Shown piece by piece: positions 5,157 through 11,458 of a stretch of DNA of 11,458 nt. Source of the DNA: Clostridia bacterium (lineage in GTDB: Bacteria; Bacillota; Clostridia; Oscillospirales; CAG-272); contig JAQXKW010000105.1 in the NCBI GenBank assembly GCA_029010655.1, positions 1 to 11,458 on the forward strand, in the 5' to 3' direction. How positions within the stretch are numbered: the first letter of the stretch is position 1; every line of letters starts with the position of its first letter. The position numbers and the translations under genes are program-made. A model generated the notes under the pieces. The model made no database searches and was not told the DNA's origin. It saw only the letters and a list, made by a program, of their open reading frames with translations.

Positions 5157-7174
5157 TCTTCAATGTTTGACGGGTCTACCTGCACGCTCTCCGAGAAAGG
5201 CTGCGAAAAGTCTATCTCATTTGAACTGCCCAAATCCACCAAATCGTTTGTAATTTGGTGAACTGTCAGCTTATCTCCGTCCTGAAGTGTGCAATCCTCA
5301 AGAAGCAAAACTCCGTCGGAAATCAGCACGGTGCTTTGTTTTTTGCCGTTAACGCAGAGAACACTGCTTTGCGTAAAGCCTTCTCCTACAATATAATACT
5401 GGTTATTTATCAAAGATACCTTTTCCAGTTTAATATCCGCAATACCCATTCTCATATCGGGAGATATGTATTCGTTATTTCCCTTATATGCCAGCATATC
5501 TCCGTAGAGCATATCGTATTCGAGCATTTCAAGGGCGGCAAGGTAATCGACTGTTTCCGAATAGTTCTGATGCAGTTTTGTTAAAATGCCGTTGTTTATG
5601 CCCAGATTTTGAAGGACAAAGGCTGAAAGCTGAAAGGCTTCAAGGTTCTTCTCCCCGTGCTTGTTGCCGTAATTTGTCCATATTACGTATTCACTGCTGT
5701 GCTTGGACTCAAGGGTTATGTCGTCGCCTGAATACTCAATACTGGGCTGATGGTCTCCGTAAAGCACAAGAACGAATTTTTCATCCGTTTCTTTAAGTCT
5801 TTCTACAAGCCTGCCGATAAAGTCGTCGGTTTCGCTGAGCTGATAGGCAAAGTACTCGTACTGATGAAGCAAAAGCGGGTCTTCAATCCCTTGAGCTTTA
5901 ATAAGTTCTTCTCCTTCAACAGGCTCCGACGGGTATTTTCCGTGTCCCTGCACGCTTACGGCAAAGGCAAAGTCGGGCCCCTCTGTTGACTCAACAGCCT
6001 CCATAATATAATCCTCCAGCACATAATCCTTTGCCCAGCCCAAAGGATTTGCGTCGTAGGAATTCATATATTCTATGGGGGTAAAGGTATTAAAACCGAG
6101 ATTTTTATAAACTACATTTCTGTTATAAAAGGTGCCCGTATGGTTGTGGAAGGCGTGAGACGTATAGCCCAATTCGCCCAAATCATAGCATATTGTCTCG
6201 CAGTTTCTCTCCTGCAATATAGTCTTATAGGGATACTCTCCCGTGCCGAAATAGTCAAGGCTCATTCCGCACAGGACTTCAAACTCAGTATTTGCCGTGC
6301 CGGAGCCCACAGAGGGCACCGAAAGAATACCCGTTATTCCCTGCTCTTTTAAGGCTCTGTAATTGGGCACGGGGTCCTTTTCAAAGGTTACGTTTGAAAA
6401 ATAAGACGGGTCCATAAAGGATTCAAGCTGAATCATTATAATATTGGGCTTTTCCTTCACCTTAACGGTTTTATCGTTGCCGATTGAGGACAGGATTTCA
6501 TCGATTGTTACCTCAGAATAATTCTCAGGCTCCTGAATGCCCCTGTCAACGGTGCTTCTGAGAAAGCAGTAAACAAAGCCGTATGTATCGTATGCTTCGT
6601 TTTTATCGGAAAAGGAGGACGGAATAACGCCCAAAAGAGCGAAAAGAGCTATACTTCCAACGCAAAGCGCCGAAAAGAGTGCAATTGCGGGAATTGATTT
6701 CTTTATATTCCTTTCGGATTTGGGAAGCTTCAAAAACAGCCACACGGCACCTGTAAGAGCCGCCAAAATGGCGACGGCGCACAGTATTATCTCGATAACC
6801 GACAGGTATATATTCACTATCGATATTCCCGTTCTGAGTATTGAAAGGTCAACAGCTTCAAAGGGAGTTACCCTTGTGAAAAGAAGAATACAGTTGACCG
6901 TTCCCAGAACGAAAAACAGAAAAGCCACAAGAAACTGAACCGAGTACCGTCTCTTAAAAAGATAAGCAAACGCCAAGGGCATGGCAATGATAAAACAGTT
7001 CATAAGGAAGAACACGGGGTGGGAGAACACATATTTTATACCGCCGAAAAGGTCGTGTCTTGATGCGGATTCTATATACAAAATCAGAATAACGGAAGCA
7101 ACCGAACAAAAAGCTGTAGGTGATGACCACAGCTTTTTTATTATTCCTTTGAGTGAGTTTTTAATATTTTGCAT
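5153..7174 (-). CDS. LtaS-like membrane sulfatase-fold phosphotransferase with Ig-like C-terminal domain
   Basis: This is a 673-residue polytopic membrane protein of the LTA synthase / alkaline-phosphatase superfamily. About five hydrophobic segments (roughly 18-36, 54-72, 79-100, 115-148, 160-186) anchor an extracellular sulfatase-fold domain (about 240-560). Visible catalytic features are PNIIMIQLESF with metal ligand Glu251, SGTANTEFE with predicted nucleophile Thr293 (equivalent to LtaS Thr300), FHNHTGTFYNRN (342-353), QGHGKYP (His411) and YGDHQPS with Asp474/His475. By analogy it transfers glycerol-phosphate from phosphatidylglycerol to build or modify an envelope polymer; the actual acceptor is unknown. 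Residues 581-645 look like an added IPT/TIG-type beta domain, which LtaS itself lacks. The ATG overlaps the MFS stop as TAATG, with no close ribosome site, so coupling is likely. It is last in a long minus-strand run. Confidence 0.88.
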   Translation of the reverse strand: MQNIKNSLKGIIKKLWSSPTAFCSVASVILILYIESASRHDLFGGIKYVFSHPVFFLMNCFIIAMPLAFAYLFKRRYSVQFLVAFLFFVLGTVNCILLFTRVTPFEAVDLSILRTGISIVNIYLSVIEIILCAVAILAALTGAVWLFLKLPKSERNIKKSIPAIALFSALCVGSIALFALLGVIPSSFSDKNEAYDTYGFVYCFLRSTVDRGIQEPENYSEVTIDEILSSIGNDKTVKVKEKPNIIMIQLESFMDPSYFSNVTFEKDPVPNYRALKEQGITGILSVPSVGSGTANTEFEVLCGMSLDYFGTGEYPYKTILQERNCETICYDLGELGYTSHAFHNHTGTFYNRNVVYKNLGFNTFTPIEYMNSYDANPLGWAKDYVLEDYIMEAVESTEGPDFAFAVSVQGHGKYPSEPVEGEELIKAQGIEDPLLLHQYEYFAYQLSETDDFIGRLVERLKETDEKFVLVLYGDHQPSIEYSGDDITLESKHSSEYVIWTNYGNKHGEKNLEAFQLSAFVLQNLGINNGILTKLHQNYSETVDYLAALEMLEYDMLYGDMLAYKGNNEYISPDMRMGIADIKLEKVSLINNQYYIVGEGFTQSSVLCVNGKKQSTVLISDGVLLLEDCTLQDGDKLTVHQITNDLVDLGSSNEIDFSQPFSESVQVDPSNIED

Positions 7175-8412
7175 TATTTTTTATTTGTTACCTCATTTTT
7201 AAGCAATGATATTCCGAGGAGCATCATTACAGGAAAAATTACGGCGGCGGCAAAGCCGAGCCTAAGCCCTAACTGTTCCGGCGTAAGCGAAAAGGTTTCC
7301 GCCATTTGCGAAAAGAATCTGGAAGTCGCCGCCGCATCGGACACACTTCCCGAAAGATACGGTCCCACGGAACAGCCTATATCGCCGCCCAGAGCTAAAA
7401 TTGCAAACATTGAGGCACCGGCGCCGGGATAATTCTTTGAGCAAAGGGAAAGCATTCCCGGCCACATGACAGAAACTCCGATACCGCAAAGCCCGCAACC
7501 TATCAGGGAGACTATGGGCACGGGAGAGAAAACTATTATAAGATAGCACAAAACCGTGAATGCCGAAAGCGCCAAAAGCAGTTTCTTCATATTCAGCCTT
7601 CCGCCGAAAAGCCCGTGACCCATACGCCCCAAAGCCATAAGAACGGCAAAAGCGCAGGGACCCACAATATCTCCCACGATTTTTGAAACGCCAAGTCCCA
7701 CCTCGGCAAACATGGAAGTCCACTGTGCCACAACCTGCTCCGCGGCTCCTGCGCATATCATCATAAAAAACGCTATAACGAAGGAAGGCTTCAAAAGCAT
7801 TTTCCAAACAATATGCTCGGAGTCGTGCACCGCCGTTTCCGGCATAGGCACCTTCATAAAGGCTATGGTATTAATAAAAGGTATCACAGCCCACATATAC
7901 GGGATAAGCGTCCACAAATCGCCGCCAATAGCCTTCAGTACGACAGTGGTAACAAGTATAACAAACGCCTGCCCCCACGAATAAAAGGAATGGAGAAACG
8001 TCATGGCGGAGCCGCTTCCCGCCTCCTGCGGCAAGGCATCGACAAGGGGGCTCATAACTACCTCAGCCAAAGCACTGCCCGAGGAATATACGAGAATTGC
8101 AATAATAATCCCTATTCTTGGTTCAATGATTTGAGGAAGCAGAGAAAGCAGTACCAAACCCGCAAACGAGGTTAACTGGCTAGATACTGCCAAGGCTCTG
8201 TAACTGACCTTTTCCACGAAAACTATTGCCGCCGCATCGATTATTATCTGAATAAGAAAGGTAATAAGGGGAATCAGGGCGATAAACGCAAGGGAAAGCT
8301 GGAATTTTTCCTGAAATATTACGAAAAGGAGCGGCGCAAGATTTACGGTTATCGCCTGTGTTACATAGCCGGTATAGCAGGAAAGCCTTGTGGTCTTATA
8401 ATTCGGGGTCAT
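7174..8412 (-). CDS. Major facilitator superfamily transporter, substrate unknown
   Basis: The 412-residue product is an integral membrane protein with about twelve hydrophobic segments in two halves, joined by a polar linker near residues 195-205 (MPETAVHDSEH). A GRMGHGLFGGRL segment in the second half resembles the MFS motif-A loop, and an AEQVVAQW segment just after the linker recalls sugar-type MFS proteins such as FucP relatives. No residue set fixes the substrate, so sugar, drug or metabolite transport are all open. It follows the 34-codon gene by 6 bases and has no clear Shine-Dalgarno (only AAAGAA next to the ATG), which suggests coupling. Its TAA shares a base with the ATG of the LtaS-like gene, so the two are probably translated together. 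Confidence 0.85.
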   Translation of the reverse strand: MTPNYKTTRLSCYTGYVTQAITVNLAPLLFVIFQEKFQLSLAFIALIPLITFLIQIIIDAAAIVFVEKVSYRALAVSSQLTSFAGLVLLSLLPQIIEPRIGIIIAILVYSSGSALAEVVMSPLVDALPQEAGSGSAMTFLHSFYSWGQAFVILVTTVVLKAIGGDLWTLIPYMWAVIPFINTIAFMKVPMPETAVHDSEHIVWKMLLKPSFVIAFFMMICAGAAEQVVAQWTSMFAEVGLGVSKIVGDIVGPCAFAVLMALGRMGHGLFGGRLNMKKLLLALSAFTVLCYLIIVFSPVPIVSLIGCGLCGIGVSVMWPGMLSLCSKNYPGAGASMFAILALGGDIGCSVGPYLSGSVSDAAATSRFFSQMAETFSLTPEQLGLRLGFAAAVIFPVMMLLGISLLKNEVTNKK

Positions 8413-8418
8413 TATTCT

Positions 8419-8523
8419 TTAGTGCAGAAACGAAATAACTACGGACGCACAGCCCAGAACCATAAGTCCTGCAAGGAACAGACAAATAATACGAATTAAG
8501 AGTTTTTTGTTTTTCTCGGACAT
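8419..8523 (-). CDS. Small single-pass membrane protein, 34 residues
   Basis: This short gene fills most of the gap between parC and the MFS gene. It starts at ATG (8523) and ends at TAA (8421-8419). The product begins MSEKNKKLLIRI, with a positively charged head (Lys4, Lys6, Lys7, Arg11), and continues as one hydrophobic helix to residue 33, ending in His. The charge pattern predicts the N-terminus inside the cell. A strong GAAAGGAT ribosome site lies 7 bases before the ATG, better than those of its neighbours. The shape (charged head plus one transmembrane helix, about 30 residues) recalls small Firmicutes proteins such as Prli42 or DUF4044 members, but I cannot establish homology. A VLGC tetrad resembles a weak lipobox; lipidation is not expected in so short a product. 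Function is unknown. Confidence 0.72.
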   Translation of the reverse strand: MSEKNKKLLIRIICLFLAGLMVLGCASVVISFLH

Positions 8524-8530
8524 AATTTTA

Positions 8531-8538
8531 ATCCTTTC
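8531..8538 (-). promoter_or_regulatory. Strong ribosome-binding site of the 34-codon gene
   Basis: Read on the minus strand, GAAAGGAT precedes the ATG at 8523 by 7 bases. It lies in the 25-base gap after the parC stop and is the main evidence that the small frame is translated. Confidence 0.75.
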
Positions 8539-8548
8539 ATGGGAGGTT

Positions 8549-10789
8549 TCAGCCGTCTATACCAAGTTGCATATCTTCAATGTCGGGGATAAGAAAAGGT
8601 GAACCGACGGCGGGAATTTTGATTTTTCTGCATTTTGCGGCTTCGGGGTATCTTGCGATAACATCGCCGAATGCGGCATTGCAGACTTTAGCGTTTTTCT
8701 TTAACTGGAAAAGGATAACGCCTGAGGCGGTTCTGGTAGCCTTTTCCGGAATAAGCGACGATTTAATAAGCACAGCCTTACCTGCGTCAGAAACTATCAG
8801 CACATCACGGGACTCCGATTCATAGAACGCCGCAATGAGAGGGGACGCAGACGAACAGGCATTGGTAAGCCTTCTGCGGTTTGACTTTGTTTCATATGCG
8901 GACAGGGGAATTCTTACTCCCTTGCCGTTTTCAAATATGAAGATTACATGGTGCTCGCTATTGAACGAGGAATTCATAACCTTCAGCATTACGGGCTTTT
9001 CCCCGTCCTCAAAGTCAAGCTTTGCAGGGAGATAATCTCCCAATGCCGAAGCTTTGACCGGCTCAAAGGAGGATACCTTCGCCTTATACAGGCGGCACTG
9101 ATCCGTAAAGACTATAAATTCGTCTTTGTTTTCGCAGTCCTCACTGCATACAATCTCGTCACCGTCCTTCAGTCTGTGCTCGTCGTTGCCGCGGAGAGAC
9201 TGGGCGGTTATCTTCTTGAAATAGCCGCTTTTTGTCAAAACCACATGGCAATTATAATTTTCCACGGTTTCGATGACAGGCTCTTCCTCAATGTCCTCGG
9301 CACCGATTATAAGTGTTTTACGGGGTTTTCCGTATTTCTTTTTGATTTCCGCAAGCTGACGGGCGATTATCCCTTTCATCTTTATTTCGTCTGCAAGGGT
9401 TTCCTCAATATCCTTGATTTCAGCCTGAATTCCTTCGATTTCGTGAACTCTGTTAATAAGGTATTCCCTGTTCAGGTGACGGAGCTTGATTTCCGCAATA
9501 TACTCCGCCTGAACACGGTCAATATTGAAGCCTTCCATAAGTCTGGGGACAACCTCGGACTCCAGCTCCGTATTTCTTATTATCTTTATTGCCTTGTCAA
9601 TATCAAGCAGAACCTTGCTTAACGCTTTCAGCAGATGAAGCTTATCCTTTTTCTTTTTCAGGTCAAAATTAAGCTCTCTGGTGTAGCATTTTATGCGGAA
9701 TTTTATCCATTCCTCCAAAATCGGGATAACTCCCAGAAGTCTCGGCGAGGAATCTATAAGAACGTTAAAGTTGCAGGAGAATTCGTCCTGAAGCGTGGTA
9801 AGCTTATAGAGCTTTGCCATGAGCTTGTCGGGATCCGTACCGCGGCGCAGGTCAAGGGTCAGCTTAAAGCCGTTAAGGTCGATTTCGTCTCTAACGTCAA
9901 CAACCTCTTTCAGCCTTCCCTCCTTAATGAGAGATATGATTTTTCCCATTATTACCTCAATTGAGGTGGAATAAGGTATCTGCAAAATATCTATACAGTT
10001 GTTGTCCTTATCGTAGGAATACTTTGCACGCACCTTGACGCTTCCGTGACCTGTCTCGTATATTTGCTTCATCTGTTCCCTGTCGTATATGAGAAGTCCG
10101 CCGCCGGAAAAGTCGGGGGCTTTTATAATGTCCAGCATTTTATCAACGCTGATACGGGGATTTTTCAAAAGAGCTATTGTTCCGTCGCAGATTTCGCCCA
10201 GATTAAAGGAACAGATATTTGACGCAAGTCCCACCGCTATACCCATATTGGGTGAAACAAGTATATTGGGGAATGTGGTGGGAAGAAGCACCGGCTCCGT
10301 TGTGGTATTGTCATAGTTGGGAACAAGATCCACCGCATTTTTTTCAATGCCGGAGAAAAGCTCGGCGCAGATAGGGTCAAGCTTCGCTTCTGTATATCTT
10401 GACGCCGCATAAGCCATATCCCTGCTGTACTGCTTGCCGAAGGACCCCTTTGAATCTATGAACGGATGAAGCAGCGCTTCGTTTCCCCGGGTTAAACGTA
10501 CCATGGTTTCGTAAATAGATGCGTCTCCGTGGGGGTTCAGGTGCATGGTCTGACCCACTATATTTGCGCTTTTTGTCCGGGCGCCGTTCAGCAGTCCCAT
10601 TTTATGCATGGTATACAGGAGCTTCCGATGGGAGGGCTTAAAGCCGTCTATTTCGGGGATTGCTCTTGAAATAATTACGCTCATGGCGTAAGGCATATAG
10701 TTTGTCTCAATAGTTTCCGTTATGGGCTGGTTTACGATTTCCGCAGGTACTATTTCTTTTTTTATTACGGGTTTTTTCTTCTTCGGCAT
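8549..10789 (-). CDS. parC: Type IIA topoisomerase subunit A (topoisomerase IV ParC-like)
   Basis: This is the DNA-cleaving subunit of a type IIA topoisomerase, acting with a ParE/GyrB-type ATPase to decatenate or relax DNA. At 746 residues it is near ParC size (E. coli ParC 752, GyrA 875). The breakage-reunion domain shows PEIDGFKPSHRKLLYTM (45-61) and NPHGDASIYE (85-94). AASRYTEAKL (128-137) contains the catalytic Tyr132. A helical coiled-coil tower follows. The C-terminal pinwheel (about 505-746) shows about four blade-like repeats, such as TKSGYFKKI and SDAGKAVLI, rather than six. A canonical GyrA box is not visible in the first blade, which favours a ParC-type role. A GGAG site lies 5 bases before the ATG. 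The position equivalent to E. coli GyrA Ser83 is Ala90. It follows sua5 by 12 bases. ParC versus GyrA naming is inferred from length and the missing box. Confidence 0.87.
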   Translation of the reverse strand: MPKKKKPVIKKEIVPAEIVNQPITETIETNYMPYAMSVIISRAIPEIDGFKPSHRKLLYTMHKMGLLNGARTKSANIVGQTMHLNPHGDASIYETMVRLTRGNEALLHPFIDSKGSFGKQYSRDMAYAASRYTEAKLDPICAELFSGIEKNAVDLVPNYDNTTTEPVLLPTTFPNILVSPNMGIAVGLASNICSFNLGEICDGTIALLKNPRISVDKMLDIIKAPDFSGGGLLIYDREQMKQIYETGHGSVKVRAKYSYDKDNNCIDILQIPYSTSIEVIMGKIISLIKEGRLKEVVDVRDEIDLNGFKLTLDLRRGTDPDKLMAKLYKLTTLQDEFSCNFNVLIDSSPRLLGVIPILEEWIKFRIKCYTRELNFDLKKKKDKLHLLKALSKVLLDIDKAIKIIRNTELESEVVPRLMEGFNIDRVQAEYIAEIKLRHLNREYLINRVHEIEGIQAEIKDIEETLADEIKMKGIIARQLAEIKKKYGKPRKTLIIGAEDIEEEPVIETVENYNCHVVLTKSGYFKKITAQSLRGNDEHRLKDGDEIVCSEDCENKDEFIVFTDQCRLYKAKVSSFEPVKASALGDYLPAKLDFEDGEKPVMLKVMNSSFNSEHHVIFIFENGKGVRIPLSAYETKSNRRRLTNACSSASPLIAAFYESESRDVLIVSDAGKAVLIKSSLIPEKATRTASGVILFQLKKNAKVCNAAFGDVIARYPEAAKCRKIKIPAVGSPFLIPDIEDMQLGIDG

Positions 10790-10801
10790 AACTACTCCAT
10801 T

Positions 10802-11458
10802 TTACAGATGTATTACTTCGCATCCGGCTGCCCGGATTATTCTGTTATATAGCGCAAGGAATTCGTCGGTTTTCGGAGGAAGATGTGCAAATATTATATC
10901 AAGCTCCATGCCGTCAGCCGTGCGCAGCAGCTTAAAAAGCCTGTGCATTTGCTCCGCCGGGTCTGATTTTGAGCCTATGTCAAAGACAACGGCATCGGGG
11001 TAATCATTTACGTTTTCCGTATAGGAAAACACTGCCCGCTTTCCCTTTGCGGCTTTTATATATTTCGCAAAGGAGGCGTCGTCGCCGTCTAAAAGCACAA
11101 GCGGCACTGACGGCGCATAATGCTTATATTTCATACCCGGAGACTGGGGCTTATCCCCTGCAGACGACGGGTCGCATACTGCCTCGGCAACGTACACGTT
11201 TCCCAAAACACGTGCAAGCTCACGGGGTATTATTTCCCCCGGGCGGAGCACCGTGCATCCGTCATTTTCAAGACGGATAACCGTAGACTCCACGCCTATT
11301 CTGCATTCGCCCCCGTCCAAAATCATATCGATCTTTCCGTCCATATCCGCTCTGACATGCTCCGCAGTTGTGGGAGAGGGAGAGCCGGAAATGTTGGCGG
11401 AGGGGGCGGCAACAGGCACCTTTGCCGCAGAAATCAGTTTCCTTGCGGCCACATGCTC
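10802..11458 (-). CDS. sua5: L-threonylcarbamoyladenylate synthase, Sua5 type (5' end outside window)
   Basis: This enzyme makes threonylcarbamoyl-AMP from threonine, bicarbonate and ATP, the first step of t6A37 tRNA modification. About 218 C-terminal residues are present. The frame is open to the window edge, and a GTG at 11452 is an internal codon, since conserved sequence continues through it. The YrdC/TsaC part shows VPVAAPSANISGSPSPT (start of the visible region), the ESTVIRL strand and LRPGEI. The linker SPGMKYKHYAPSVPL, diagnostic of the Sua5 form, leads into the C-terminal Sua5 domain of about 100 residues, so this is the long two-domain form, not short TsaC. It is the first visible gene of the minus-strand run and precedes parC by 12 bases. 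Confidence 0.94.
   Translation of the reverse strand, partial: EHVAARKLISAAKVPVAAPSANISGSPSPTTAEHVRADMDGKIDMILDGGECRIGVESTVIRLENDGCTVLRPGEIIPRELARVLGNVYVAEAVCDPSSAGDKPQSPGMKYKHYAPSVPLVLLDGDDASFAKYIKAAKGKRAVFSYTENVNDYPDAVVFDIGSKSDPAEQMHRLFKLLRTADGMELDIIFAHLPPKTDEFLALYNRIIRAAGCEVIHL

Noticed and set aside
5237..5260. Perfect 8-bp inverted repeat CACCAAAT / ATTTGGTG downstream of sigF
   Set aside because: It lacks a T tract on either side and lies within the coding sequence of the LtaS-like C-terminus, so it is not a convincing terminator or operator.
7262..7807. 181-codon open frame on the minus strand within the MFS gene
   Set aside because: It is an out-of-frame shadow, Arg/Gly/Cys-rich, without a ribosome site. 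The MFS frame has coherent transmembrane segments.
8948..9622. 224-codon open frame on the plus strand
   Set aside because: It lies wholly antisense to conserved parC coding sequence, shows no domain or ribosome site, and looks like a shadow frame.
11450..11452. GTG as a possible start of the Sua5 gene
   Set aside because: The frame stays open to the window edge and conserved Sua5 sequence requires about 130 further N-terminal residues upstream.

Overview
The window comes from an endospore-forming, moderate-G+C member of the Firmicutes (Bacillota), most likely a Clostridia relative of the Oscillospiraceae type. The main reason is a complete spoIIA operon (anti-anti-sigma SpoIIAA, anti-sigma SpoIIAB, sigma-F). 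Supporting signs are a PPi-type phosphofructokinase, an LtaS-like envelope enzyme and Gram-positive ribosome-binding sites. Genus cannot be read from the sequence. The region is almost wholly coding chromosome. I see no mobile element, CRISPR array, tRNA, rRNA or prophage signature.

Layout. (1) 1-1549, plus strand: the C-terminal part of a CBS/CorC-HlyC transporter-associated protein, overlapping a class I mannose-6-phosphate isomerase (manA). (2) 1528-1568: a near-perfect bidirectional terminator between convergent genes. (3) 1567-3482, minus strand: a two-gene operon of a PPi-type phosphofructokinase and an unrecognised lipoprotein, read from a consensus sigma-A promoter at 3515-3543. (4) 3642-5156, plus strand: spoIIAA-spoIIAB-sigF, the forespore sigma-F switch. 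(5) 11458-5153, minus strand: a tightly packed run of Sua5 (truncated by the window edge), a ParC/GyrA-like topoisomerase subunit, a 34-residue membrane protein, an MFS transporter and an LtaS-like membrane sulfatase. Gaps in this run are 25 nt or less, and its last two genes overlap as TAATG. Its end overlaps the end of sigF by 4 bp.

How the genes work together. SpoIIAB binds and holds sigma-F and also phosphorylates SpoIIAA on Ser61. Dephosphorylated SpoIIAA releases sigma-F in the forespore. The flanking genes are housekeeping or envelope functions: sugar-phosphate metabolism (ManA, PFK), tRNA t6A synthesis (Sua5), chromosome decatenation (ParC) and glycerol-phosphate polymer or related envelope chemistry (LtaS-like).

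I found no clearly new multi-gene system. The items most worth a second look are the 34-codon membrane-protein gene between parC and the MFS gene, the natural Ala at the quinolone-determining serine position of ParC, the convergent sigF/LtaS-like overlap without a terminator, the Ig-like tail on the LtaS-like protein, and the lipoprotein coupled to the phosphofructokinase. No gene-free stretch exceeds 300 bases. The longest is 3483-3641 (159 bases), which holds the pfp promoter and the spoIIAA leader.
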